A stretch of DNA of 64,000 nt from Caballeronia calidae. GTDB lineage: Bacteria > Pseudomonadota > Gammaproteobacteria > Burkholderiales > Burkholderiaceae. The stretch spans positions 1-64,000 of the forward strand of contig NZ_FCOX02000046.1 in the NCBI RefSeq assembly GCF_900044055.2. Direction: 5' to 3'. How positions within the stretch are numbered: position 1 is the first letter of the stretch; the number at the start of each line of letters is the position of its first letter. Below the pieces are notes generated by a model. The model did not search any database, was not told the DNA's origin, and was given only the letters and a program-made list of their open reading frames with translations. This document shows positions 1 through 9,097 of this stretch, piece by piece. Both the position numbers and the translations under genes were made by a program.

Positions 1-29
1 GTCCAGTTTTCGCGCATCAGTTTTCGTAT

Positions 30-245
30 TCATACTTCTCTAACGCACGAGGCAGTATTTGGTGCACCGGTCAGTAATGCCGCCTTAAAACTGGCGAGGT
101 CTTTCGGACCACGGTATGGGTGCAAATCACTCCCGCAGATCCCCGAGGCCTTCATTTGAACGACGACTTCTCCTTGCTCCGCCTTTGGATCCGGAAACTG
201 AAGAAGCTCAACCTCACATTCACCCGGAAACGTCAAACCTAACAT
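30..245 (-). pseudogene. N-terminal remnant of a zinc-dependent alcohol dehydrogenase (MDR family)
   Basis: From the ATG at 245, about the first 47 of 71 residues match the GroES-like N-terminus of zinc alcohol dehydrogenases: the stretch GEVVVQMKASGICGSDLH includes C37 and H42 at the places of the catalytic-zinc ligands. After 'PYRGP' the similarity ends, and a stop follows at residue 72. An intact member has about 340-350 residues with a Rossmann domain, none of which is present. I read it as a deletion remnant. It lies downstream of the MFS gene on the same strand and need not have been functionally linked to it. Confidence 0.6.
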
Positions 246-377
246 TCTTAGCCTCCATCCGCGTAGCAGACGCGGTCATTGTGATGGTTAAAGTCTTGTT
301 GGATGTGAGACAAGCTTCCAGCTACAGCGAAACCTCATCTCACGATTCATCGCTGAATGCGCAGCATGGCTCACCGA

Positions 378-1745
378 CTACCGCACGTCGCCCGCGCCGC
401 TCGCGCGCGCTCGCTCCTCGAATACATTCAGTTCACGATCGTTGTCGTGAGTGTCGACAGACGTCCGAAGGGTAAGGTTCTTTGTCTCGGGGACAAATTG
501 CACCATCAGAAAATTTAGAACTGCAAAACCCGTGACATACCATGCCGGAGCCATTGGCGTGTGAAGAACGCTCACCAACCATCCACAAATCAACGGGGTT
601 GTTCCGCCCAACACTCCGACCGTCAATTGGTATGCAATTGCATGACCAGTACCCCGGTAACGCGTGGGGAATACCTCAACGCTAGTCACGGTGCACGCCG
701 CGGCATAAATCCCAATTCCGATTGCGAGGATCACTTGCCCAGTGAGGGCGCCTACAACTGATCCACTTGCGACCATGTGGAGGGAAAGGTAAGCGACGAG
801 CGCAATCCATACCGCTCCTGCAGACATCATGAATTTTCGCCCGAAACAATCGCTGAGATAGCCGGTGAACGGACAAAGAAGCGCGTAGACAGCGATCCCA
901 GCACCATTCGCGAGAAGAGCCGTTCCAACGTCCAAACCGACCTGCTTCACCATGTACGTGTACATGTATCCGATAAGGAAATAGGCCGCTACGGCTTGAA
1001 GCGGCATCACCATCGCGACGTGCAGCATGGATTTCAGACCGGCCGGCGAGAACGACTCGAGAGGGGCCTTCTTGTCCGCTTTTTTTAACGCCTGCTTGTA
1101 CTCCTCAGGCTCTTCGAGGCCTCGCCTCAGAAAGTATCCGATGACCCCGATCAAGCTACCGAGTAAAAAGGGAATTCGCCACCCCCAGTCACTATAGGTT
1201 TCCTTGCCGATCAGAAGTTGAAAGAAGAACAAGACTATGGCGACGCCTGCAATCGGTAGGCTACTGAAGCAATGGCCAGTTCCCACCCAACGCGCTCGTT
1301 TTCCGTCAGGAGCGGATTCCAAGACCAATGTCGTGCTTCCTGTGAACTCGCCTCCAAAGGCTGCTCCTTGCGCAAGTCGGCACAGCACCAGCAGAAACGG
1401 AGCTGCCAGGCCTATCGTGTGATATGTAGGAACAAGTCCAATAATGCCGGTTCCAGCTGCCATCACCCAAATTGTGAGCGCCAGCACCCTTACGCGGCCG
1501 AGCTTATCCAGCAAGTATCCAAATATTAATCCGCCCAATGGGCGAGCGAGAAAGCCAACCGCGAAAATAGCGAAGGTGCTCAATAACGCAGCGACTGGAT
1601 CCCCTTGCGGAAAAAACTCTGACGCTATGACTGGCATAGTGAACCCAAAGACCGCGAAATCGTATTGCTCGCCGACGTTACCGATTGAAGCGGCGATCAA
1701 TGTTCGCCTAGATGAATTCGCAACCAATTTTGTCTCCTCAATCAT
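378..1745 (-). CDS. MFS transporter, metabolite:H+ symporter (MHS) type
   Basis: A 455-residue inner-membrane carrier with the layout of the MHS family of the major facilitator superfamily (ProP, ShiA and KgtP-like proteins). Seen: an N-terminal 'IGNVGEQYDFAVFGF' segment, the loop 2-3 signature 'GYLLDKLGRVRVL', the motif 'CRLAQGAAFGGEFTGS' typical of MHS members, and the repeated loop 'GYLSDCFGRKFMM' in the second half. Length is normal. The family imports organic acids, betaines or aromatic acids with protons; the substrate cannot be read from the sequence. It lies at the downstream end of the leftward catabolic cluster, beyond a broken EamA permease, so uptake of the cluster's substrate is a reasonable guess. 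The start is the ATG at 1745; no strong Shine-Dalgarno sequence is visible. Confidence 0.85.
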   Translation of the reverse strand: MIEETKLVANSSRRTLIAASIGNVGEQYDFAVFGFTMPVIASEFFPQGDPVAALLSTFAIFAVGFLARPLGGLIFGYLLDKLGRVRVLALTIWVMAAGTGIIGLVPTYHTIGLAAPFLLVLCRLAQGAAFGGEFTGSTTLVLESAPDGKRARWVGTGHCFSSLPIAGVAIVLFFFQLLIGKETYSDWGWRIPFLLGSLIGVIGYFLRRGLEEPEEYKQALKKADKKAPLESFSPAGLKSMLHVAMVMPLQAVAAYFLIGYMYTYMVKQVGLDVGTALLANGAGIAVYALLCPFTGYLSDCFGRKFMMSAGAVWIALVAYLSLHMVASGSVVGALTGQVILAIGIGIYAAACTVTSVEVFPTRYRGTGHAIAYQLTVGVLGGTTPLICGWLVSVLHTPMAPAWYVTGFAVLNFLMVQFVPETKNLTLRTSVDTHDNDRELNVFEERARASGAGDVR

Positions 1746-2062
1746 ATGATTGAATGGCTTTCATTGCTCAGAGGGCGCTTCGAATGAGGATCACAGATCC
1801 TTCATGCAAATCGAGGCCCTTCCGAAGGTTCCCCAACGATACGGCTACCTCAATTACTCTATTTTTTTATCTCGACGTTTACATGAACCGATGAAACAGG
1901 CCCATTACGTTCGGCCACGGAAATTTTTAATACGTTGTACTAATCGTAATTTCATTGACACTCCCCCAAAACGTCACCGATCTCTCACGGGGTCACCCCT
2001 AACTTTCCTCTGGACAAACCTATGCCCGCCGCTGAGCTGGAAGCGTTCAATTTCGCTCCAAA

Positions 2063-2072
2063 CGTTCGAACA
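2063..2072. promoter_or_regulatory. Imperfect copy of the TGTTCGAACA operator
   Basis: CGTTCGAACA, 9 of 10 bases of the palindrome found around the divergent promoter at 10.7-11.1 kb. It lies about 320 bp upstream of the MFS start. Chance cannot be excluded for a single imperfect site. Confidence 0.3.
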
Positions 2073-2172
2073 AATAGACGCTGCATACACTGAATTTACG
2101 AGCCTAAGGTGTTGTGGAGTATAGGCATTTACCCTTCAATAGTCGAAATTCCATGCGTTTTTCGTTCTACTT

Positions 2173-2182
2173 TATTCGAACA
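2173..2182. promoter_or_regulatory. Second imperfect copy of the TGTTCGAACA operator
   Basis: TATTCGAACA, 9 of 10 bases of the palindrome, about 110 bp from the 2063 site and just past the 3' end of the EamA pseudogene. Two near-copies in one gap are more suggestive than one. Confidence 0.3.
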
Positions 2183-2223
2183 TTTTGGCCGAATGGACGC
2201 GTGCCCGTATTTCTAGCTCGCGC

Positions 2224-3034
2224 TTACTGATCTGAGGACTGCGAGATCGTGCGCGGAGCGAAAAAGAAGAACATACCGCTACCGATGATGACGAGTGTGC
2301 CCAAGAATGTTGGGGCGTCGGGCAGTTGCCCAAAGAAGCTGAAACCGAGAGCCGCAGCACCTACTATCTGGGCGTAGTTGAACGGAGATACGAAAAGTGC
2401 CAGCGCTAACTCGAACGCTCGCACAAGACAGTAGTGTCCGAGTCCTCCAAAGACGCCCAATGCGGCTATCGCGACTGCGTCGAAAGCGTCGTGCGGGGAC
2501 ACCCAGTTATACGGAAGAGCCAAGCTCGCCACGAGAAATCCTATACTGGCCATATAGGTATTCGAGGTTTCGGGTCGATCGTGCGACGCCAGTTTGCGAG
2601 AAAGGATCTGTGTTGACGTTTGAGCCATCGCACTTACGACGACGAGAGCCGCGGCCGGGGTGTAGTCCGGTTGCAGGACGCACAATGATAAGAGCCCCCG
2701 CGAACCCGAAGGCCACTGCAATCCAGTCTCTAGCCCCGACTCTTTCCCGCAGTACAAGCGGAGCGATTGCAGTCACCATGAGCGGCGCCGTGAAACCAAT
2801 CGCCGTTGCAGTCGCTACAGGCACGAGACGCAGAGAATAAAACATTACGAAAGAAGAAAGGCAAAACAAGTTCGATCTGAGGCCCCGCAGCACCGGACGC
2901 GACGAGGAAAATAGCGAAAGACCACGCCTAGGAAAGAACACTACCAACATGAATGCAACGTGACCCGAATACCGTGACCAAAGTAACTCCGCGATTGGGT
3001 AAGCATGAGACAGGTAGGATACTTCGGCATTCAC
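2224..3034 (-). pseudogene. EamA-family (drug/metabolite) permease with a frameshift
   Basis: Two overlapping frames together make one DMT-type permease with two EamA repeats. The first covers roughly residues 1-125 and ends at 'GALIIVRPATGLHP'; the other frame continues with 'PAAALVVVSAMAQTSTQIL' and runs through helices such as 'GVFGGLGHYCLVRAFELA'. The switch falls at the run of four G on the plus strand at 2657-2660: removing one base gives a continuous 'LHPAAALVV' junction. It is therefore a one-base insertion or a sequencing error. EamA permeases usually export amino acids or metabolites. It is on the same strand as the CoA-transferase gene upstream, about 220 bp away, and could be the last gene of that operon. 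Confidence 0.75.
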
Positions 3035-3253
3035 GGCTGGCAGAAATACCGCTCACGCCAGCATGTATATGACCGCTTTTCGATGGCCCGTGTGTTCGCT
3101 CATGCGAGTTTCAATGCGATAAGTTTTTTCCGAACTCCGAGGTCGCCAATGCTTCGTTCATTCTCGGCTTGGTCAGAGACCGGACGAACCAATGGCGGCA
3201 CCCTTCTTTTGGCGCCCCCTTAGCCGATTTCCCCCTTTAGTACCGCAATTGAT

Positions 3254-5437
3254 TCATCGCTGGTAGAGGGGCATGACAATAGTCTTGTCATCCTCTCCTA
3301 GCCCCGCGATCACATGTCTCACGCGTGGCGGCGTCGAGCGAAGCTTGAGAGGAGAACCAAGGACGGTCCACGTTGAATTCACCGAAGAGCGCTCAAGCAG
3401 AAGTTCACGCGCACGGATTTGAGTATCGTTCACGACCTCGGAGATTTCCAGTATCGGCACAGCCCTCATCCCCCGTTCGTTGCAGCTTTTCACGAACACC
3501 GCGCGGGTATCGCGCGAACTTTGGTCCTCGAACTCGTCTAGGCTTTCGACCAGGACATAGCCATCGCTGCACTTCACGATCCTTCGCTCAGCCTCGCCGG
3601 CGCCCCCCCCATTCCAGCAGTACTGGCTCGCCCAAGCTGAGGCGTCTTGCATGGAAACATCGAAGTAAACGCCGTTTCCGGTTCGGTCACGATACTCGAG
3701 CCCCGCAAGCAGCACCAAAAGTCCGAATTGGCCCCCAAGGATGTCAGATGCTGAGATTCCTTGCTTAAGCGGAACGGTCTCTCCGGGCGCACTCTCCATG
3801 AGCCCCGACATCGCTTGGATAACAGTGTCGAACGCGGGACGGCCGGGGTAGACCGAGTCGCTACCGAAACCGCTCACGGAGCAACCAACGAGCCGCGGAT
3901 ACCGCTCTCTTAGGATGTCGGGCCCGAAGCCAAACGCGGCCAGCGCACCTTGCCTCAGGTTCTCAATGAGGATGTCGGACTCTGAGAGCAGGCGGTGCAG
4001 AATCACCTTGTCTTCATCGACCCTTAAATCCAGTACGAGACTACGTTTGTCGGTGTTGATCAGGGCAAAAATCGGAGCCATGTCGGAGTCGGCTGCTCCG
4101 CCGCGAATTGGGTCTCCGCTCGGAGCCTCCACCTTGATGACATCGGCTCCTAGCGCCCCCAAATGTTTGCCAGCTAACGGAGCCACCGTATACTGACCGA
4201 TCTCAATTACCCGTACGCCGTCAAGCGGAAGGCGCTCCGACGGCGGGTCGCCGTCGACCTTACCGGAACCTTCAAGTCGAGTCCGCTTGGTCAACAATCT
4301 AAGAACCGCATCCTTGTCCTCGCCGCTCCGGGGTACCCGTGTAGACGAAATCCCGGAGACTGGCCGCCCCCGCATGACGGTGGTCGGAATGAGAGAGCCG
4401 TCGGCAGTAGCAGCGTCGCGGACTTCGCCTACCAAACCACGGTGCGAAAGATTGGGCTCGTTCGCCAAAGCCGCAGCCTCTACAACGGGTCCACAAGCGA
4501 CGCCTAAGGCGCTCAGCGCTTCGATGCACTGTCCAACCGTATGCCTCAACGTCCACTGCGCTATTTCTGCCTCCAGTGCACCGGTGTTTCGCTTGCGTGC
4601 GTCCACGGACACAAACCGAGCATCGCCGGCAAGCTCTGGTCGTTCGATTGCTTGGCAGAGACGCGCGAATTGCTCGTTGGTGACGCTACACACCATGATG
4701 TAGCCATCGTTGGTCCTGAAACTGTTCCATGGTGCGAACAAAGGATGCCGGTTCCCAGACCTGGATGAGTGGCGGCCCGACAGATGCACCGCTAGTTGGC
4801 TCGCCAAACTCATGAAGCCCACATCAAGCATGGCCATATCAATCCGTTGACCGAAACCATGAAGGCGCTGGACACGCATAGCCGCAATCACCGCTGACGC
4901 CGCATACAAGCCCGCGCTCATCTCAATCACTGGCACTGATCCAATCACCGGTGGCCCTTCTTGATAACCTGTCGACGTCGCGATCCCGCAAACAGCCTGG
5001 AGCATCGCTTCCGATGCTCCCTGCCCACGCATCGGCCCTGCGTGGCCGTATGCAGTAATGTCACAGACAATCTGTTTTACCGGTCGTGGCCGATCCCAGA
5101 TAGTCCTCGGATCAAACCCGCTGAAGAACACGTCGGACCCGTCAAGGTCATCTGTGCTGGCTAGCAGGACGTCTGCGCTTTCAAGCAATTCAGAAAGAAT
5201 CTCGCTGTCTCGGCTGCTGTCCTTGTCGATGACAATGCTGAGCTTGCCTGCAGTCGCACACGCGCGGTTACTCCACTTCCCGGTCTCACGCGCATTGCGC
5301 GATTCGACGACGATAACCGTAGCTCCAGCTTCCGCGAGCAGGCTACCGCAAGCGGCCACCGCAGTCCGATCGCCTATCTCCACGACAACCTTGTTCTCCA
5401 GGAAGCCTGCAGAGGGCGTGATAAAGGAATCTGCCAT
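3254..5437 (-). CDS. Fused two-domain CaiB/BaiF (family III) CoA-transferase
   Basis: A 727-residue protein made of two family III CoA-transferase domains, about residues 10-370 and 400-727; single-domain members have 380-430 residues. The second half has the classical opening 'LDGVRVIEIGQYTVAPLAG' and 'LGALGADVIKVEAPSGDP'. The residues aligned with the catalytic Asp of formyl-CoA transferase are kept in both halves ('MAMLD' near 205 and 'VSMQD' in the second half). The family moves CoA between carboxylic acids without ATP. I prefer the ATG at 5437 (GAGGA six bases before it) to the GTG at 5449, which overlaps the upstream stop. It is the last intact gene of the leftward operon and a paralog of the gene at 11188-13437. 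The pair resembles a fusion of the BbsE and BbsF subunits; the substrate is not known. Confidence 0.9.
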   Translation of the reverse strand: MADSFITPSAGFLENKVVVEIGDRTAVAACGSLLAEAGATVIVVESRNARETGKWSNRACATAGKLSIVIDKDSSRDSEILSELLESADVLLASTDDLDGSDVFFSGFDPRTIWDRPRPVKQIVCDITAYGHAGPMRGQGASEAMLQAVCGIATSTGYQEGPPVIGSVPVIEMSAGLYAASAVIAAMRVQRLHGFGQRIDMAMLDVGFMSLASQLAVHLSGRHSSRSGNRHPLFAPWNSFRTNDGYIMVCSVTNEQFARLCQAIERPELAGDARFVSVDARKRNTGALEAEIAQWTLRHTVGQCIEALSALGVACGPVVEAAALANEPNLSHRGLVGEVRDAATADGSLIPTTVMRGRPVSGISSTRVPRSGEDKDAVLRLLTKRTRLEGSGKVDGDPPSERLPLDGVRVIEIGQYTVAPLAGKHLGALGADVIKVEAPSGDPIRGGAADSDMAPIFALINTDKRSLVLDLRVDEDKVILHRLLSESDILIENLRQGALAAFGFGPDILRERYPRLVGCSVSGFGSDSVYPGRPAFDTVIQAMSGLMESAPGETVPLKQGISASDILGGQFGLLVLLAGLEYRDRTGNGVYFDVSMQDASAWASQYCWNGGGAGEAERRIVKCSDGYVLVESLDEFEDQSSRDTRAVFVKSCNERGMRAVPILEISEVVNDTQIRARELLLERSSVNSTWTVLGSPLKLRSTPPRVRHVIAGLGEDDKTIVMPLYQR

Positions 5438-5445
5438 GTGGATCC

Positions 5446-6837
5446 TCACGTTTTGGTCATAGTGGGATCACTGACTAGCAAGCTAGTCAGTGATTCAACG
5501 CTTCCAGCGCATTCGAACGAGCTCACTGCATCAACAATTGCGTCTTGAACAGCTACATTGAGAATTCCTTCGGTCATTGATCGAAATTTGTTTTCGATCT
5601 GCTCGCTAGCCATCGGTCTTCGGGCAGAACTGCTCGAGTCAATAACTTCACCGAAAAGGTCCTCCCCGGCTCTTAGTCGAATTCGTACGCCGGCTGGGAA
5701 GCTGGTTGGGTACATCCCTTCGAGTCGTTCGTCCCATTCCGCCCTAACCTTGTTCGTCAGAGCAAGTACATCCTGGTTCAAGTAATGCTTGTCAGTGAAC
5801 GATTGTGGGCTGCCCGGGTCCAGCATCACGGCAACGGCGGCCGTATACGGTAGGCTGTACTGCGCTGCCATCGGCGATCGCGGCGTGTACTCCATATGTC
5901 CCTCGATCATCGCGTTCGTGCCGAACACCTGGATGAAGTCGATATCGCTCGCGTCGAAGGGCCGATGCTTCCTGCACTCCCCGATAGCTTCAATCAAGCT
6001 ATGAAACTGTTTGCAGCAGGCATACCGCTTCACACTTACCGCCGATATCTCAAAACGCTCACCTAAGCCATCTAAAACGCGGTCGAAGTTCGACGAATCT
6101 GCAAAAACCCGGGCGAACCCGTTTTCGCCGTCCAGCGAAGAGCCCGGTGCGGAGATCCCTTCCGCAGCCAACTGCGCCGCGAAAATGCCCCGTTCCGCCG
6201 GCATGCCCCCGTGGATCCGCTTGACCACGTTCCGCTCAGGATCAGCCGCGAACTCCATCAGTCCCGAACTCATAGATGCAGCCAGCCCCAAGGCGTCGAT
6301 CACGGACTGCGTCGATAGTCCCATCAGCGTCGCCGCGGCTGCCGCAGATCCGAAGGCGCCGCAAGTCGCCGTAGGGTGGAATCCGTTGCGGATGATGGCG
6401 TTTCCGAAAGCCGCCCCGATCCGGCACTGAACGTCGTATCCCGTCACCATTGCCAGAAGGAAGTCCGCGCCACTTCGGCGAAACTTTTCAGCGACTGCAA
6501 GCGCAGCCGGGATAACCACACAGCCCGGGTGGTTGACGGACTCCTCATGAGTATCGTCGAGTTCAAAGCTGTGAGCCGCAGTACCGTTCGCAAATGCCGC
6601 AGCCCTCACCCCCACTCGTTGTGCCCCATACATGACACTCTCAGAGGCAGTGTTATCACGCACGGTAAAGGTTCGGACCTGCTTGCACCAGTCGCTCTGC
6701 GTGCCTAACATCGACACCCCGATATGGTCAAGCAACAGATCCTTTGCACGACGTGTCGCATCCTCAGGAACGGTGTCGAGCCGCAGGTCAACGGAAAATC
6801 TGCCAAGTCGCTTCGCGACGGGTTCAGTAAGCATCAT
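5446..6837 (-). CDS. MmgE/PrpD family protein
   Basis: A 463-residue member of the MmgE/PrpD family, which includes 2-methylcitrate dehydratase, cis-aconitate decarboxylase and iminodisuccinate epimerase. Seen: an all-helical N-terminal domain with 'DHIGVSMLGTQSDW', the conserved 'ANGTAAHSFELDDTHEESVNHPG' region (His and Asp of the family signature), 'HPTATCGAFGSAAAAA', and 'KRYACCKQFHSLIEA' at the start of the small lid domain. Length is typical. Its end lies 8 bp from the start of the CoA-transferase gene, so the two are cotranscribed. In this setting a dehydratase, decarboxylase or epimerase acting on a di- or tricarboxylic acid is likely; which one cannot be told. It starts at an ATG-ATG pair (6837/6834) with a weak ribosome site. 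Confidence 0.88.
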   Translation of the reverse strand: MMLTEPVAKRLGRFSVDLRLDTVPEDATRRAKDLLLDHIGVSMLGTQSDWCKQVRTFTVRDNTASESVMYGAQRVGVRAAAFANGTAAHSFELDDTHEESVNHPGCVVIPAALAVAEKFRRSGADFLLAMVTGYDVQCRIGAAFGNAIIRNGFHPTATCGAFGSAAAAATLMGLSTQSVIDALGLAASMSSGLMEFAADPERNVVKRIHGGMPAERGIFAAQLAAEGISAPGSSLDGENGFARVFADSSNFDRVLDGLGERFEISAVSVKRYACCKQFHSLIEAIGECRKHRPFDASDIDFIQVFGTNAMIEGHMEYTPRSPMAAQYSLPYTAAVAVMLDPGSPQSFTDKHYLNQDVLALTNKVRAEWDERLEGMYPTSFPAGVRIRLRAGEDLFGEVIDSSSSARRPMASEQIENKFRSMTEGILNVAVQDAIVDAVSSFECAGSVESLTSLLVSDPTMTKT

Positions 6838-7050
6838 TGTCGTTTGGTTCCGACGGTTTTAAGAACGGATTCCCATTTCCTCGATTCTTAATCATTAAAC
6901 GTTGAACCTGTTAGGGCATACTTTTGATGAATTCAATATTAGGATCAGCGATTTTCTTCTTTCGCTTCAGCAGCGCAACGATCCGTGCGGTCTCATGCGC
7001 GCCTCCGCCCGACGAAAACCACTCATCGACTATTAACGGACTTGGTAGCG

Positions 7051-7830
7051 CTATGAAAGCTTTCGCCCACCAGTCGAGAATCCTCCGTCTGCGAAAACTG
7101 TCACACCAGTAACTAGCGAAGAATAATCTGAAAGCAGATAGGCAGCTAGATTAGCGATCTCCTGCGGTTTTCCCGGCCGTCCGAGTGGACCCGAAAGCCC
7201 AATTAGACGTTGTTCCGCCGCCTCGGGGTCCGTCGCTGCAGAGAGAGTTCCTTCTGTGCGAATGACACCCGGACAGATCGTGTTACATCGCACCCCGTAA
7301 CTTCCGTATGTGTAAGCCAACTGCTTGCTTAGAGTTTCAATCGCAGCCTTCGAAATGGAGTACGCATCACACCCCATCCCGCCGAAATGCGCGTTGATAG
7401 ACGACGTGTTAACGATCGAACCCTTCCCCTGGGCGACCATATGCGGGATGACATGCCGGCAGAGAAGTACTGATCCCCTAAGGTTGACTGCCATCGTGAA
7501 ATCGAACGAGCGCATCTCCATATCAACACAGGATCCGGATCGCGTATTGACGGCCGCATTGTTGTAAAGACCGTCAATCGTTCCACACTTGTCGAGCACT
7601 GCGGCGACCGTGGTCTTAACCTGGTCCTCGTCTCGAATGTCACACTGGTATGAATGAAAGGCAGCATCGGGAATCGCGTCCCTAACCGCCGATTCCGTTT
7701 CCGCAAGGAGTTCCATCTTCCAATCGACCCCGCAGACAATGGCTCCTTCACGAGCGAACAAGACTGAAGCAGCCTTTCCGATTCCACGACCCGCTCCAGT
7801 AACGATGACTACCTTGTCTTTCAGATTCAT
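7051..7830 (-). CDS. SDR family NAD(P)-dependent oxidoreductase
   Basis: A 259-residue classical short-chain dehydrogenase. Seen: cofactor motif TGAGRGIG (11-18), NNAA (90-93), the tetrad Asn in 'MAVNLRG' (115), catalytic Ser near 143 ('NTSSINAHFGG'), and Y157/K161 in 'YSISK'. A full catalytic set is present. The ribosome site GGAAGG lies six bases before the ATG. It sits between the acyl-CoA dehydrogenase and the PrpD gene, about 100 bp from the former and 210 bp from the latter. If the cluster follows benzylsuccinate beta-oxidation, this would be the active BbsD-like subunit of the 3-hydroxyacyl-CoA dehydrogenase; that role is inferred from context. Confidence 0.9.
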   Translation of the reverse strand: MNLKDKVVIVTGAGRGIGKAASVLFAREGAIVCGVDWKMELLAETESAVRDAIPDAAFHSYQCDIRDEDQVKTTVAAVLDKCGTIDGLYNNAAVNTRSGSCVDMEMRSFDFTMAVNLRGSVLLCRHVIPHMVAQGKGSIVNTSSINAHFGGMGCDAYSISKAAIETLSKQLAYTYGSYGVRCNTICPGVIRTEGTLSAATDPEAAEQRLIGLSGPLGRPGKPQEIANLAAYLLSDYSSLVTGVTVFADGGFSTGGRKLS

Positions 7831-7934
7831 ATATCGCCTTCCATTTTCCTACACGTCGCACCCGACAGGCGAAGAAGCCATACCACCATCGCTCTGCATT
7901 CGTACCAACGCGCAAGTTTCTCAATCAAATCGCG

Positions 7935-9077
7935 TCAAGCACGGAACGCGTCGTAGGAGGTTATTTCACGGCCTTGGATCAATGTGAGGATCTCGGGTGT
8001 GCCATCAGGGATGGAAAGCATCCGCACATCGCGCGCCATCTGTTCCAAGCCGAGCTCCTGACTAAGACCCATCGAGCCATGAACTTGCATCGAGAGTGCG
8101 ATAGCTCTCTCGCACGCGGACACAGCAAACCGCTTTGCCATCGCCGAAACACCATTCGCTCTCTCTCCACGGTCAATTGCTGCTAACGCGCTGTAACACA
8201 GCAGTCGACTCGCGCTGATCTCTGTTTCGATGTCGGCAAGTTGCTGTTGAATCAACTGAAACTTGCCGATCTCGCGTCCGAATTGCCGACGCGTCATTGC
8301 ATACTCCTGTGCAGCTTCAAAAGCACGTTGCGCCAAGCTCACGGCAGAAAGCCCAATGATCGGCCGGTTGGCGAGCCATGTCAGTGTCAATACTTTTGCC
8401 GCATCACCGGTTCCCTCGATCAGATTGTCGAAGGGTATACAGCAGTCGGCGAAAGAAAGCTCGGATAAGTGGCACTGCTGCAACCCCATCATGGGTATTT
8501 CTTTTACTTCGAAAGCAGACTGCTGCCTGTCGACGATGACGCGGACCAAAACTCCCTGCTCGTCGAGGCAAGTTACGTTTACGAGGTCGGCAACGCTACC
8601 GTTGGAGATCCACATTTTTTGACCGTTCAGCACAAGCCTGCCCGCCTGGCGCCGAATCCGGGCGCGCACGCCGCGCGGGTCGGAACCGGTATCAGGCTCC
8701 GTCGCTGCGGTGCAAATGATGCGTTCAGCGCTGATAAGCTCACGCATCCATCGTTCGCGTTGGATTTCACTGCAGCCGTGATGGAGCCGCGTGATAGTGG
8801 TTTCGTGCGGGAGAAGGATAAACGCGACCGTGGGCGACAATTGCTCGCACATAAGCCCGTAGTCCAAAGCAGATAGACCAGGTCCGCCGGCGAACTCTGG
8901 AAGTCGCGCCGCGGTCAGTCCGAGCTGCGCCAAGTGCTGAAGTACCTCTTTTGTGGCAGCTTTCGGCAACGACCGGTGACAAGGGTGGGCATCCAGAATC
9001 GGTTGTAGCACCTCTTCGTTAAGCCTCCGCGTCGTATCGACCATCATGCGCTGCTCATGGGTAAGCGTGAAATCCAT
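7935..9077 (-). CDS. Acyl-CoA dehydrogenase family protein
   Basis: A 380-residue FAD enzyme, normal length. Order: helical N-domain, beta domain with 'TEPDTGSD' (126-133) and 'KMWISNG' (154-160), C-terminal helical domain with 'RRQFGREIGKFQLIQQ' (263-278) and 'QVHGSMGLSQELGLEQMARDVR'. The residue at the position of the MCAD-type catalytic Glu is Asp358 ('IPDGTPEI'), so the base is either this Asp or lies elsewhere, as in isovaleryl-CoA dehydrogenase. It oxidises an acyl-CoA to the 2-enoyl-CoA and needs an electron-transfer flavoprotein not encoded here. It is flanked by two SDR genes on the same strand. By position it is the counterpart of BbsG in a Bbs-like route; the substrate is unknown. 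Confidence 0.92.
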   Translation of the reverse strand: MDFTLTHEQRMMVDTTRRLNEEVLQPILDAHPCHRSLPKAATKEVLQHLAQLGLTAARLPEFAGGPGLSALDYGLMCEQLSPTVAFILLPHETTITRLHHGCSEIQRERWMRELISAERIICTAATEPDTGSDPRGVRARIRRQAGRLVLNGQKMWISNGSVADLVNVTCLDEQGVLVRVIVDRQQSAFEVKEIPMMGLQQCHLSELSFADCCIPFDNLIEGTGDAAKVLTLTWLANRPIIGLSAVSLAQRAFEAAQEYAMTRRQFGREIGKFQLIQQQLADIETEISASRLLCYSALAAIDRGERANGVSAMAKRFAVSACERAIALSMQVHGSMGLSQELGLEQMARDVRMLSIPDGTPEILTLIQGREITSYDAFRA

Positions 9078-9097
9078 GGGAGTTCGTTCCTATGCCT

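Larger units (their letters stand above)
1746..2223. other. Gene-free stretch between MFS gene and broken EamA gene
   Basis: No convincing coding sequence. The only long frame, on the plus strand from 1750, has no recognisable domain. The stretch holds two imperfect copies of the TGTTCGAACA palindrome (listed separately) and probably the promoter of the MFS gene. Confidence 0.5.

Noticed and set aside
1750..2124. Plus-strand frame of 124 codons between MFS and EamA
   Set aside because: No domain, unlikely composition, and it covers probable regulatory sites.
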